A stretch of DNA of 38,499 nt from Paracoccaceae bacterium (GTDB lineage Bacteria > Pseudomonadota > Alphaproteobacteria > Rhodobacterales > Rhodobacteraceae). The notes beneath the pieces were generated by a model. The model was not told where the DNA came from and did not search any database. It worked only from the letters and a program-made list of their open reading frames with translations. The position numbers and the translations under genes are program-made. Shown here one piece after another: positions 8,875 to 17,584 of this stretch (the stretch's first letter is position 1; each line of letters begins with the position of its first letter). The stretch lies in the NCBI GenBank assembly GCA_024639125.1, contig JAHEJA010000018.1, forward strand, positions 1 to 38,499. The letters run 5' to 3'.

Positions 8875-9754
8875 CAAGGTTGAACAAACAGAAATGGAAC
8901 AGTTAAAGAGGCTTGTTTTGGTGACTGGACCGTCGGGTGCGGGGCGATCGACAACGATCGGCGCACTCGAAGATTTGGGATATGAAACCATTGATAACCT
9001 GCCTTTGTCGCTCGTGGCGCGCGTGGCGGATCCGTCCACGTCTAACCGTCCATTGGCCGTAGGCATTGATACACGAAACCGGGATTTTTCCACGCATGGT
9101 GTGATTGATCTGCTGCAAACATTGGCAGCCATCGATGGTTTGAATTATGAGCTGCTTTATATTCATTGCGACGCTGACGTTTTGATGCGCCGTTTTTCCG
9201 AAACCCGACGACGTCACCCCTTGGCACCAGCAGAAACACCGCTACAAGGGATCGAGCTGGAATTTGATTTGTTGGCCCCGATAAAAGCGCGCGCGGATGT
9301 TCTGATCGACAGTTCCGAGCTTAGCCCGCATCAATTGAAATCCGAAATCCGTCATTGGTTCGCGAATTTTTCGGGCAATGATTTAGCCGTTTCAGTGCAA
9401 TCTTTTTCGTATAAACGCGGCTTGCCGCGCGGGATCGACATGATGTTTGATTGCCGGTTTCTGAACAACCCTTATTGGGACGAATCGCTGCGCGCGCTGA
9501 ATGGCAAAGATGCTGGCGTTCAGTCATATGTCAAAAACGATCCGCGCTTTGCGGTTTTCTTTGAAAAAGTCCGCGAAATGTGCATTTTTCTATTGCCAGC
9601 CTATGCAGAAGAGGGGAAAACCCACTTCTCGATTGGGTTTGGCTGTACCGGTGGGCAACATCGCTCGGTTACCCTTGCGGAAACTATGGCTTTGTCACTT
9701 GCAGAGAACGGCTGGCAAGTGTCAATTAGGCACAGAGAATTGGAACGGACCTAG
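8867..9754 (+). CDS. rapZ: RapZ / YvcJ-family nucleotide-binding protein
   Basis: This encodes a 295-residue P-loop protein. Walker A is GPSGAGRST (21-29), followed by the family signature [13 protein letters not shown], and the C-terminal domain contains [15 protein letters not shown], diagnostic for this family. In E. coli RapZ is an RNA-binding adaptor controlling GlmS through small RNAs; in alphaproteobacteria the role is less clear and the gene is linked to PTS-type genes, as here. The ATG at 8867 overlaps hprK; the ATG at 8894 (286 residues) is an alternative with an AAGG further upstream, and neither has a strong ribosome site. A minus-strand reading frame opposite it is a shadow. Confidence 0.93.
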   Translation: MYNKVEQTEMEQLKRLVLVTGPSGAGRSTTIGALEDLGYETIDNLPLSLVARVADPSTSNRPLAVGIDTRNRDFSTHGVIDLLQTLAAIDGLNYELLYIHCDADVLMRRFSETRRRHPLAPAETPLQGIELEFDLLAPIKARADVLIDSSELSPHQLKSEIRHWFANFSGNDLAVSVQSFSYKRGLPRGIDMMFDCRFLNNPYWDESLRALNGKDAGVQSYVKNDPRFAVFFEKVREMCIFLLPAYAEEGKTHFSIGFGCTGGQHRSVTLAETMALSLAENGWQVSIRHRELERT

Positions 9755-9790
9755 CCGAATGGGCTATGTTTTTAAAAGTGGGGTCAACGC

Positions 9791-10192
9791 GTGATAGGGA
9801 TCGTGATTGTTGCACATGGTGGGTTGGCAAATGAATATCTTGCCGCCGTTGAACATGTTGTTGGCAATCAACAAGGCATTACTGCCGTTCCTGTTGGGGC
9901 TGAATGCGACCACGCTGATAAACTCAGTGAAATAAAGAAAGCAATCCAATCCTCTGATGAGGGTGATGGCGTCGTCGTGGTCACGGATATGTTTGGCGGC
10001 AGCCCAAGCAATCTGGCCCGTCGTGCCTGTCATCCGAATGAACATTGTCTCTTGTTTGGTGCCAACCTTCCGATGCTAATTCAATTAGCCCGTTCACGAA
10101 CGTCAACTGTTCCCGAAGCAATTGACGCTGCCTTAACAGCTGGCAGAAAATACATGAACTCTTTAGAAGCACAAAAACAGGGCAAGGTATGA
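9791..10192 (+). CDS. PTS mannose-family EIIA component
   Basis: This encodes 133 residues of the EIIA-Man fold. The phosphorylatable His9 lies in IVAHG near the N-terminus, and the conserved TDMFGGSPSNLA lies in the middle. The start is a GTG at 9791, preceded by AGTGGGG. It receives phosphate from HPr. No EIIB, EIIC or EIID transport subunits are in the window, so this is likely a regulatory EIIA, as known for alphaproteobacterial incomplete PTS systems, rather than part of a sugar importer. It overlaps the HPr gene by 4 bp (ATGA), implying translational coupling. Confidence 0.92.
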   Translation: MIGIVIVAHGGLANEYLAAVEHVVGNQQGITAVPVGAECDHADKLSEIKKAIQSSDEGDGVVVVTDMFGGSPSNLARRACHPNEHCLLFGANLPMLIQLARSRTSTVPEAIDAALTAGRKYMNSLEAQKQGKV

Positions 10193-10467
10193 GCATCGAC
10201 ATCGAACGCAGTTTCAAAATCATTAACGAAAAAGGGCTTCATGCGCGCGCCTCGGCCAAATTTGTCGAAGTGGTCGAACAATTTGACGCCTATGCCAACG
10301 TATCCAAAGATGGCCTAAGCACCGGTGGTGACAGCATCATGGGGCTCTTGATGTTAGCGGCCTCAAAAGGTACATCAATAGATGTTAAGATCACAGGCGC
10401 CCAAGCCAGCGACCTTGCGACTGCACTTGAAACTTTGATCTCCAATCGGTTTGGCGAAGATCAGTAA
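10189..10467 (+). CDS. ptsH: HPr phosphocarrier protein
   Basis: This encodes a 92-residue HPr. His18 in KGLHARAS is the site phosphorylated by Enzyme I, and Ser49 in GGDSIMGLLML is the HprK target. Both regulatory phosphorylation sites are therefore present alongside a kinase gene in the same operon. The ATG at 10189 overlaps the end of the EIIA gene by 4 bp. Enzyme I is not encoded in this window. With HprK, RapZ and EIIA it forms a phosphorylation-based signalling module, not a complete sugar uptake system. Confidence 0.95.
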   Translation: MSIDIERSFKIINEKGLHARASAKFVEVVEQFDAYANVSKDGLSTGGDSIMGLLMLAASKGTSIDVKITGAQASDLATALETLISNRFGEDQ

Positions 10468-10484
10468 AACGTTAGGCGGCCAAA

Positions 10485-11369
10485 TTGACCGACACAGATC
10501 AAAACGAGGGCACGCAGAAGCCCGCGACAGCCGCATTGGATGAACAACCCTATGATCGTCGTCGTTTGTCCTATGCAAACACGTTTAATAATCCATACAA
10601 GAAATTCATCATTCAAGCGATGGAGCTGTTTACCGGCAAGCTGACGTTGATCCGGCTTATTCGCAAATTCGAAGCAATGGGCGTTCCGTTTGGTCAGCCC
10701 TTTTGGAAGCAAGCCCTAGGTGTGATGGGCATTGCGGTCACAACACCCCAAGAGCAATCCAACAAAATTCCAAAAACGGGGCCTGTGATTATCACTGCCA
10801 ACCATCCGCATGGGCTTGTTGATGGGATGGTCTTGGCTGAATTGATTGGACGGGTGCGGACGGATTATAAAATTCTGACACGGTCTTTGTTGACTGGCGT
10901 TGCTGAAATAGACGAATTCATGATCCCTGTTCCTTTTCCGCACGAAGAGGATTCTTTGAACAAGAACCTAGAAATGCGCAAAGAAGCGATGACGCATTTG
11001 AAAAACGGTGGCGTAATCGTCATTTTTCCGTCTGGCGCAGTGTCCTCGTCGGATACGATGTTTGGCCCTGTGGTCGAAAAAACTTGGAACCCGTTTACTG
11101 CAAAAATGATTCAGCGCTCTGGTGCCGAAGTTTTGCCAATCTATTTTCCAGGATCCAATTCGCGCCTATACCAAATGGCCAACCAGATTTCGCCAACGCT
11201 TCGCCAAGGTCTTTTGATCCGTGAAATTGTGCACGCGCTGAACAAACCCCAAGGTCCGATTGTGGGCGATTTGGTCCCACGTGAAACCATTCAGAATTGG
11301 TCAACAGATCCGCGCGGATTTATGGCCTGGCTTCGGGACGAAACCCTAAAGCTAGACCCCAAAGCCTAG
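10485..11369 (+). CDS. PlsC-like lysophospholipid acyltransferase
   Basis: This encodes 294 residues. The acyltransferase motif I appears as NHPHGLVDG (106-114), an H-x5-D variant seen in the NHPxG branch of the family rather than the common H-x4-D. Motif III-like IFPSGAVSS and a later LPIYFPGSNS follow, as in PlsC relatives. It is predicted to transfer an acyl chain to a lysolipid at the inner membrane; the acceptor (glycerolipid or aminolipid) cannot be told. The start is a TTG at 10485, preceded by AGGCGG, 17 bp after ptsH, so it may share that transcript. Its stop codon overlaps the stop of the convergent dehydrogenase gene within CTAG. Confidence 0.85.
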   Translation: MTDTDQNEGTQKPATAALDEQPYDRRRLSYANTFNNPYKKFIIQAMELFTGKLTLIRLIRKFEAMGVPFGQPFWKQALGVMGIAVTTPQEQSNKIPKTGPVIITANHPHGLVDGMVLAELIGRVRTDYKILTRSLLTGVAEIDEFMIPVPFPHEEDSLNKNLEMRKEAMTHLKNGGVIVIFPSGAVSSSDTMFGPVVEKTWNPFTAKMIQRSGAEVLPIYFPGSNSRLYQMANQISPTLRQGLLIREIVHALNKPQGPIVGDLVPRETIQNWSTDPRGFMAWLRDETLKLDPKA

Positions 11370-12241
11370 CGTGTTGGGACGGGAACGTCCCCGCGATAAT
11401 CATAGAACCCACGCTTGGTCTTGCGCCCTAACCACCCTGCTTCTACGTATTTCGTCAGCAATGGACAGGGGCGATATTTCGTGTCAGCCAATCCTTCGTG
11501 AAGAACGTTCATAATCGCAAGGCACGTATCCAAACCAATGAAATCCGCCAATTCAAGCGGTCCCATAGGGTGATTGGCACCAAGCTTTAGGGATTGATCA
11601 ATCGATTCCACGTTACCAACACCTTCGTAAAGTGTATAAACGGCTTCGTTTATCATCGGCATCAGAATGCGGTTTACGATAAACGCGGGAAAATCCTCTG
11701 CGCTGGCGGCCGTTTTTCCCAAACGTTCCACCACAGTAAGACAGGAATTGTATGTTTCCTGATCCGTTGCAATCCCACGGATCAATTCCACCAACTGCAT
11801 CACAGGAACCGGGTTCATAAAGTGAAAACCCATGAATTTTTCGGGGCGATCTGTGCGGCTTGCCAATCGGGTGATGGAAATTGACGACGTGTTCGAGGTC
11901 AAAATCGTGCTGTCTTTTATATGAGGCAACAGAGCATCAAAAATCTTTTGCTTGATCGCTTCGTTTTCTGTAGCGGCTTCGATGATCAAATCGCTTTGCC
12001 CCAGTTCGACCAAATCCAAAGTGGATTTAATCCGCCCCATGGCATCGGCCTTGTCGCTTGGGGTCACTTTGCCGCCCTGCACTTGGCGTTCCAAATTCTT
12101 GTCGATCCGTGCAATCGCCGCGTCAAGCGCGTCTTGGCTGATGTCATTTAACAAGACATCATATCCAGCCAAGGCCATGACATGGGCAATCCCATTCCCC
12201 ATTTGACCCGCACCAATAATTCCAACCGACTTAATTTCCAT
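11366..12241 (-). CDS. hbd: 3-hydroxybutyryl-CoA dehydrogenase
   Basis: This encodes 291 residues, the usual length of the single-function enzyme that interconverts 3-hydroxybutyryl-CoA and acetoacetyl-CoA with NAD(P). The Rossmann motif is GIIGAGQMGNGIA near the N-terminus, and the catalytic segment FMGFHFMNPVP holds the active-site His, followed by the Asn-containing FIVNRILMP. The C-terminal domain ends TKRGFYDY. It lies downstream of etfBA on the same strand, separated by the oppositely oriented DUF6473 gene; this grouping fits short-chain fatty acid or polyhydroxybutyrate metabolism. Stop codons of this gene and the acyltransferase overlap in CTAG (11366-11369). Confidence 0.95.
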   Translation of the reverse strand: MEIKSVGIIGAGQMGNGIAHVMALAGYDVLLNDISQDALDAAIARIDKNLERQVQGGKVTPSDKADAMGRIKSTLDLVELGQSDLIIEAATENEAIKQKIFDALLPHIKDSTILTSNTSSISITRLASRTDRPEKFMGFHFMNPVPVMQLVELIRGIATDQETYNSCLTVVERLGKTAASAEDFPAFIVNRILMPMINEAVYTLYEGVGNVESIDQSLKLGANHPMGPLELADFIGLDTCLAIMNVLHEGLADTKYRPCPLLTKYVEAGWLGRKTKRGFYDYRGDVPVPTR

Positions 12242-12390
12242 AAGGACTGCCCTTGCTTTGTTCAGCGCAACAATACGGTCTTGTCACCCAAAATAGCAAG
12301 CCTTTGCCCAAAGTGTTTAGAAGTTTAACTGTTAGGGTATTAGCAAAGTTTTTCACCGATCCTGAGAACGGGAAAAAATGGTGGTGAGTA

Positions 12391-13176
12391 ATGACTTATG
12401 CAAGAATGGGCCAAAGGAGCCTTGATTTTTCGTTGTGCCAATATGGGATGTCTCGGAATTTGTTTCGCGGCCCCAAAAAACAACTGAACAAACCTTTTAT
12501 AGCCTGTATCGGATCGACCGATACATTTGGGCAAACTGTGCCTGCACCCTTTCCGATATTGTTGGAACGACAGCTAAAGCGTCCTGTCGCTAATTTCGGT
12601 ATAGTGAATGCGGGTGTGGATGCCTTTCTCAAGGATCCGTGCTTGCTTGAGCTATGCAAGAACAGCCAGCAGACCGTGATCCAAATTATGGGGGCGCAGA
12701 GCCTGTCTAATGACTATTATGCTGTACATCCCCGACGCAATGACCGCTTTATTCGCGCCCATGACAAGCTACGGGAGCTGTATCCAACAGTGGATTTTAC
12801 GGAATTTCACTTTACCAGACATTTACTGAGCCATTTGGAAGCAACCGATAAGGATCGGTTTGATATCCTGCGCAAACATCTTCGGCGTACATGGCGGCGG
12901 AAAATGAAATTGCTGTGTGATGCCTTGCCGCACAAACCCTATTTTTTGTGGCTCTCATCGCGCGAAATTTCCGAAAAGGAAAATGGATTGCTCGAGGCTG
13001 ATCCGAATTTCATCACGCGGCGGGATATAGCATCGTTAACCAAGCAAAGCGCAGGGATTATTCAAACGATCCACAAGCACAACCTTAAACAATTGCCGCG
13101 TTTTGTTGTGCTACAAGAGCTGGATCAATCGACACATGACATTTGTGCAGACCAGCTCTTTCAAGCGTTGAAATAA
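12391..13176 (+). CDS. DUF6473 family protein
   Basis: This encodes 261 residues with no signal peptide or membrane segment. The sequence fits DUF6473, which as I recall is frequent in Rhodobacterales. Conserved-looking parts are FRGPKK, IGSTDTFG (about 40-47), NFGIVNAGVDAFL, IMGAQSLSNDYYAVHPRRND and a basic segment HLRRTWRRKMK. The early GS(T)D and NAGVD segments recall the layout of SGNH hydrolases, but the standard GDSL serine block is not evident, so enzymatic activity is uncertain. It ends at a strong bidirectional terminator shared with etfA. No function is known to me. Confidence 0.7.
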   Translation: MTYARMGQRSLDFSLCQYGMSRNLFRGPKKQLNKPFIACIGSTDTFGQTVPAPFPILLERQLKRPVANFGIVNAGVDAFLKDPCLLELCKNSQQTVIQIMGAQSLSNDYYAVHPRRNDRFIRAHDKLRELYPTVDFTEFHFTRHLLSHLEATDKDRFDILRKHLRRTWRRKMKLLCDALPHKPYFLWLSSREISEKENGLLEADPNFITRRDIASLTKQSAGIIQTIHKHNLKQLPRFVVLQELDQSTHDICADQLFQALK

Positions 13177-13207
13177 AAAAGGCCCGCGAACATGCGGGCC
13201 TCTTTCT
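13175..13207. terminator. Bidirectional terminator between DUF6473 gene and etfA
   Basis: A perfect 7-bp GC stem (GGCCCGC at 13181-13187, GCGGGCC at 13194-13200) with a 6-nt loop is flanked by an A-run on the left and TCTTTCT on the right. It can therefore stop transcripts from both converging genes; the minus-strand side has the better U-run. Confidence 0.85.
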
Positions 13208-13222
13208 AAAATGGTTGGGCGA

Positions 13223-14152
13223 TTAGCCTAGCTTTTCTGTCAAATCGGGGACAACGTCGAACAAATCGGCAACCAAACCAAAATCCGCAACTTGGAAAAT
13301 GGGGGCTTCTTCGTCTTTGTTGATGGCGACGATGATTTTAGAATCCTTCATACCCGCCAAGTGTTGGATCGCACCTGAAATGCCAACAGCAACATAAAGG
13401 TCTGGCGCAACAACTTTGCCCGTTTGACCCACTTGCCAATCGTTTGGTGCGTAACCAGAGTCAACAGCCGCACGGGACGCACCAACAGCTGCGCCCAATT
13501 TGTCGGCCAACTGTTCGATAATCGCAAAGCTTTCTTCTGATCCAACGCCACGACCACCGGATACAACGATACCCGCCGATGTCAGCTCAGGGCGATCGCT
13601 TGCCGCAACCTTGTCTTCTACCCAAGATGACAGACCAGGGTTTGCTGCCGCTGCGATGCTTTGCACCGTAGCAGATCCACCTTCGCCAGCCGCATCAAAG
13701 TTCGCAGTCCGGAAAGACACGACTTTCTTGGCATCAGATGACTGAACGGTTTGGATCGCATTGCCCGCATAGATTGGGCGTTCGAATGTATTGCCGTCTA
13801 CAACAGCTGTCGCATCCGTGATCACCATCGCATCCAACATGGCCGCAACCCGTGGCAAGATGTTCTTGGCAGAGTTCGTTGCCGGCGCAACAATATGTTC
13901 ATAATCGCCAGCCAAAGACACAACCAAATCCGCAATCGGTTCAGCCAAGCCATTGCCATAGGCCGCATCATCGGCACACAACACTTTGGCCACACCGTCT
14001 ATTTTGGCTGCCGCATCAGCTGCACCAGAACATCCAGACGATGCACAAAGAACGGTAACGTCCCCCAAAGCTTTGGCAGCTGTCACTGCCTTTGCTGTTG
14101 CGTCAACGGCCAAATCTGCGCCGTTCAATTCTGCAAGTAGTAGAACCGCCAT
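13223..14152 (-). CDS. etfA: Electron transfer flavoprotein, alpha subunit
   Basis: EtfA with EtfB carries electrons from acyl-CoA and other dehydrogenases to ETF-quinone oxidoreductase. This 309-residue protein has the C-terminal FAD domain in standard form: [35 protein letters not shown] and NKDEEAPIF. The start ATG (14152-14150) overlaps the etfB stop by one base (TAATG), so the two are translationally coupled and should be made in equal amounts. A terminator follows at 13175-13207. Confidence 0.96.
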   Translation of the reverse strand: MAVLLLAELNGADLAVDATAKAVTAAKALGDVTVLCASSGCSGAADAAAKIDGVAKVLCADDAAYGNGLAEPIADLVVSLAGDYEHIVAPATNSAKNILPRVAAMLDAMVITDATAVVDGNTFERPIYAGNAIQTVQSSDAKKVVSFRTANFDAAGEGGSATVQSIAAAANPGLSSWVEDKVAASDRPELTSAGIVVSGGRGVGSEESFAIIEQLADKLGAAVGASRAAVDSGYAPNDWQVGQTGKVVAPDLYVAVGISGAIQHLAGMKDSKIIVAINKDEEAPIFQVADFGLVADLFDVVPDLTEKLG

Positions 14153-14910
14153 TATACTGCTCCTGCTTCTTTAAGTTTCGCGACCAACTCGTCCACGGAA
14201 CCAACTTTGATCCCTGCGGCACGCGCCTCTGGTTCGGTGGTTTTAACAACGCTCAAACGCGGGGTGACATCGACGCCATAATCCGCCGCTGTTTTCATAT
14301 CCAAAGGCTTTTTCTTGGCCTTCATGATATTTGGAAGTGACGCATACCGTGGTTCGTTCAACCGAAGATCAACCGTCACAATCGCAGGCATGTTCACTTT
14401 GATCGTTTGCAAACCACCGTCCACTTCGCGTGTGACTGTGGCGCTATCACCATCTACAGATAGCTCAGATGCGAATGTCGCCTGGGACCAGCCTAACAAA
14501 GCAGACAACATCTGACCCGTTGCGTTCATGTCGTTGTCAATCGCTTGCTTGCCGCACAAAACCAAGCCTGGCTGCTCTTGATCGACAACGCCCTTAAGGA
14601 TTTTCGCAACCGCCAAAGGTTCAATATCTGAATGCACGTCGTCCGTTGCAACAACCAATATGGCGCGATCTGCACCCATCGCCAAAGCCGTGCGCAGTGT
14701 CTCTTGGGCTTTTTCCACGCCAATCGACACAACGATGATTTCTTCTGCTTTGCCTGCTTCTTTCAAACGGATCGCTTCTTCGACTGCAATCTCATCAAAA
14801 GGGTTCATCGACATTTTTACATTAGCGAGATCAACTCCGCTTCCGTCCGCTTTTACACGCACTTTCACGTTATAATCGATCACGCGCTTGACAGGCACCA
14901 ATACCTTCAT
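14152..14910 (-). CDS. etfB: Electron transfer flavoprotein, beta subunit
   Basis: This encodes 252 residues beginning [19 protein letters not shown], the normal EtfB N-terminus, followed by [12 protein letters not shown] and the AMP-binding region (GADRAILV). The frame is open further upstream to 14988, but the ATG at 14910 has the consensus ribosome site AAGGAG and matches the family start. Partner of EtfA, which follows with a 1-bp overlap. Confidence 0.96.
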   Translation of the reverse strand: MKVLVPVKRVIDYNVKVRVKADGSGVDLANVKMSMNPFDEIAVEEAIRLKEAGKAEEIIVVSIGVEKAQETLRTALAMGADRAILVVATDDVHSDIEPLAVAKILKGVVDQEQPGLVLCGKQAIDNDMNATGQMLSALLGWSQATFASELSVDGDSATVTREVDGGLQTIKVNMPAIVTVDLRLNEPRYASLPNIMKAKKKPLDMKTAADYGVDVTPRLSVVKTTEPEARAAGIKVGSVDELVAKLKEAGAV

Positions 14911-15133
14911 GAGCGTAAGTCTCCTTAATGTTGTGTCGCAAAAGCGACTCTTTCTCGGTTCTTTAAGCGTTGATATAAGGTTGTCCACCCAAGGAATAGG
15001 GCAAAATCGTCACGCTAGCGCTAAAGGACGTCGCGTTTTAAAAAATAATACAAAACAATCTGTGTGCAACCGTCCGACACTTCGGACCGCCGCGCGCGCC
15101 CTCGATGGGGGCAAGCGGCGTGCCCGTTTTCAA
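14911..15133. other. Non-coding gap upstream of etfB
   Basis: These 223 bp hold the etfB leader. Two short perfect hairpins are visible: 14935-14948 (stem GTCGC/GCGAC, loop of four A) and 15072-15087 (stem GTCCGA/TCGGAC, 4-nt loop). The second lies after the adenosyltransferase gene on the minus strand but has no adjacent U-run, so it is only a weak terminator candidate. An AT-rich run (15038-15054) separates them. No gene is seen. Confidence 0.35.
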
Positions 15134-15706
15134 TTAACGATTGGCGCCTGGCACCCAAAGGACATCATCTTTGCCACCATTATTGGCCACACGCGCTGCT
15201 ACGAAAAACCAATCAGAAAGCCGGTTCAGATATTGCACAGCCGTTGGATTGATGGCTTCCATGGTCGCAAGATCAACGCACAGACGCTCTGCGCGGCGCG
15301 ACACGGTACGACAGACGTGCAAATGGGCCGCAAGCGCGCTGCCGCCTGGCAAAATAAAGCTCCGCAACGTTTCAAGATTGGCATTCATCGCATCAATCTC
15401 TTGCTCTAGACGCGCCACCTGAGAGTCGATCATTCGCAATCTTGGATATTCCGCTTCGGCGTCTTTTTCGTTGTCTGGCGTACATAGATCCGCACCCAGA
15501 TCGAACAAATCATTCTGAATAAGCGATAGTTTCTGATCCATGTCACCATCAGCCGCCAACCGCGCGACCCCGACAAAGGAATTCAACTCATCCGACGTTC
15601 CATAAGCCGTCACGCGCACTGAATGTTTCGCAACACGCGCTCCATTCCCCAAGGCCGTCTCGCCCGCATCCCCAGTTTTTGTATAAATCTTGTTCAAGAC
15701 TACCAT
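15134..15706 (-). CDS. Corrinoid adenosyltransferase, PduO type
   Basis: This enzyme attaches the 5'-deoxyadenosyl group of ATP to cob(I)alamin or cob(I)yrinate diamide, giving the coenzyme form of B12. The 190-residue protein shows the PduO-type motifs: an N-terminal ATP loop YTKTGDAGETAL, YGTSDELNSF, the arginine-rich VCRTVSRRAERL and the C-terminal LNRLSDWFFVAAR. The gene begins 23 bp after the small two-helix membrane protein on the same strand. Its position upstream of etfBA is common in Rhodobacterales as I recall. It is distinct from the CobO/BtuR and EutT types. Confidence 0.93.
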   Translation of the reverse strand: MVVLNKIYTKTGDAGETALGNGARVAKHSVRVTAYGTSDELNSFVGVARLAADGDMDQKLSLIQNDLFDLGADLCTPDNEKDAEAEYPRLRMIDSQVARLEQEIDAMNANLETLRSFILPGGSALAAHLHVCRTVSRRAERLCVDLATMEAINPTAVQYLNRLSDWFFVAARVANNGGKDDVLWVPGANR

Positions 15707-15729
15707 TATATCGCTCCAAATTCAGTGTA

Positions 15730-15927
15730 TCAGCGTGAGAAATAAACAAACACAAGGATCAGGATAACCGCCACAAATTGCGCAGCAATCCGCATCCGCA
15801 TCACTTTATTTGCGTGTTTGCGATTAAATTCTCCCCCTCGGCCAAAACCACCGATTCCAATCAAAAGAATGATTGCAACTGCCGCCATGGACAAAACGAC
15901 GAGGATAAAAAGAGGGTCATTAAACAT
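15730..15927 (-). CDS. Small twin-transmembrane-helix protein (HIG1-like)
   Basis: This encodes 65 residues with two hydrophobic helices (about 5-28 and 45-63) joined by a basic, Gly-rich loop (GGFGRGGEFNRKHANKVMRM). That is the layout of bacterial HIG1-domain proteins, whose mitochondrial relatives associate with cytochrome oxidase. It probably lies in the inner membrane. The loop is predicted cytoplasmic by the positive-inside rule. It sits 23 bp upstream of the adenosyltransferase, so the two likely share a transcript. Role here is unknown. Confidence 0.8.
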   Translation of the reverse strand: MFNDPLFILVVLSMAAVAIILLIGIGGFGRGGEFNRKHANKVMRMRIAAQFVAVILILVFVYFSR

Positions 15928-16009
15928 CCGAGTGTCTTTCTGATATGTGTTTTGCTTGAACTTAGGGGCGCATCACAAAAAAGCGAGCGTTAATTCATAG
16001 TTGTGACGA

Positions 16010-16840
16010 TCAACCGCGTGCCAAGACCCATTCCAACGCCCGTGTTGGCAAAATCCGTTTCAACCCAGCCATCAAATATGTCGGTGTTGTCACGAAATAG
16101 AATGGCTTGGGCGATTTGGCATCTAACGCTTTGATAAGCTTTGCTGTGACCGCGCTTGCGGGCAATTCAAATCTGTCGGGACCACTGCTTTGATACAACC
16201 GCTTGGTCAGGGACGTTTCATACTGAGCCCGCCGCGCCGAAGATTTCCAATCGATCCAGCGTTCAAAATGCGGTATCGAATTTTCACGAATGCTCGACGT
16301 GATCGGCCCGGGCTGTAGCGTGATGATGTTAATAGGTGTGTCCTTCATTTCGATACGCAGGGTTTGGGTCAACCCTTCGAGTGCGAATTTTGACGCCACA
16401 TAAGCACCGCGCCATTTCATCGGCACCAATCCCAAAACAGAAGAACAGTTCACAATGCGACCATGCCCTTGGGCGCGCATGATTTTGATCACGCGCAGGA
16501 TCAATTCATGATAGCCAAAGACATTCGTTTCAAAAACAGATCGCAACGCGTCGGTCGGCAGATCCTCAACCGCCCCGGGGCACGCGAATGCGCCGTTGTT
16601 GTAAAGCGCATCCAAGGTTCCACCCGTCTGCGCCAAAACCTCGTCAAGGGCTGTTTCCATGCTTGCAACATCACAGTAATCCAGCTGCACAACATCAAAC
16701 CCTTGGGTGCGCAAACGATCGCAGTCTGCTTGAGATCGGCACGACGCAAAGACGCGCCATCCCGCAGCCCTCAGCCCATGTGCCGCGTCATATCCGATGC
16801 CCGATGAGCATCCCGTAATTAAAATTGATCGTTGTACCAT
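16010..16840 (-). CDS. Short-chain dehydrogenase/reductase (SDR), classical type
   Basis: This encodes 276 residues. The cofactor motif TGCSSGIG starts at residue 9. NNGAF follows, then the catalytic serine region NCSSVLG (Ser133/134) and the YxxxK pair Tyr147/Lys151 (YVASK). All catalytic residues of a classical NAD(P)-dependent SDR are present. Substrate is unknown; annotated relatives act on steroids, retinoids or ketones, but that label would be overreach. The frame is open upstream to 16924, but the ATG at 16840 follows an excellent ribosome site (GGAGGGG) and gives the normal SDR N-terminus. The gene follows the SH3-domain gene on the same strand with a 56-bp gap. Confidence 0.9.
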   Translation of the reverse strand: MVQRSILITGCSSGIGYDAAHGLRAAGWRVFASCRSQADCDRLRTQGFDVVQLDYCDVASMETALDEVLAQTGGTLDALYNNGAFACPGAVEDLPTDALRSVFETNVFGYHELILRVIKIMRAQGHGRIVNCSSVLGLVPMKWRGAYVASKFALEGLTQTLRIEMKDTPINIITLQPGPITSSIRENSIPHFERWIDWKSSARRAQYETSLTKRLYQSSGPDRFELPASAVTAKLIKALDAKSPKPFYFVTTPTYLMAGLKRILPTRALEWVLARG

Positions 16841-16896
16841 GCGCCCCTCCTGATATTGGGGGCACCATGGCGTAATCGCATAAAAGCTACAAGCGA

Positions 16897-17451
16897 CTAG
16901 TTCACCAAAGAGGCCGCCAACCAACCGACGCGATTTGTTTCCAAAACGCGCAGCTTTAACCAGCCGTTACCGGGGTCTTGCAAGATGGCAACTTGTTCAC
17001 CGCGTGTAAGCTTGGACAGCACGTTATATTCCGTACCCGGACCATTCCGAAGATTGACGCGATTCCCCGTCACTTGACGCACTGTGTCGTCTACTTCGGA
17101 AACGGTCACTGGCAGCTCAGCCAAATCCAAAGACACCAATTCAGGCTGCACAGACCCAAGGGCGATAGAATCACCTTCCAACCCAGAAACATCCCAAAGT
17201 GTACGCGCAACGACGTCTTCGGACTGTTCGATCGCAACTGGAAATTGCTTGGGAACAACGGCTTTGTCGAGCAACGCAAATTGGTTCGATGTTTGATCCG
17301 CAGCCCTAAATGGATCAATAACGTCTTGTTCTGATTGTGATTTCAGTTTGGTTTGTGCGGTTAATTCCACAGGTTCAAAATCGGAACCGCCACTTAACTG
17401 GTAAAAAGCAAATCCCAACCCGAGAAAAGAAACAAAAATCAATCGCCACAT
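16897..17451 (-). CDS. Membrane-anchored or secreted SH3-domain protein
   Basis: This encodes 184 residues from the ATG at 17451, preceded by a GGGG-containing ribosome site; the longer frame up to 17649 would overlap parC and lacks family support. The N-terminus [20 protein letters not shown] is a single hydrophobic segment, an anchor or an uncleaved signal. A low-complexity linker follows, then a C-terminal bacterial SH3 domain (about 125-184) with [17 protein letters not shown] and GWLKLR. Such domains bind peptidoglycan or proteins in the periplasm. It diverges from parC with only 133 bp between starts. Confidence 0.82.
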   Translation of the reverse strand: MWRLIFVSFLGLGFAFYQLSGGSDFEPVELTAQTKLKSQSEQDVIDPFRAADQTSNQFALLDKAVVPKQFPVAIEQSEDVVARTLWDVSGLEGDSIALGSVQPELVSLDLAELPVTVSEVDDTVRQVTGNRVNLRNGPGTEYNVLSKLTRGEQVAILQDPGNGWLKLRVLETNRVGWLAASLVN

Positions 17452-17584
17452 AGTACACCCCATACTCCACAAAGATATAAACCCACCCTTATGGGTATAT
17501 CGAAATATTCGGAAGTGGAAAACTTTCATTATTTTCCCCGCTGCATGCTTTACCAAGCAATTCGCAACCGCTATCACACTATGT

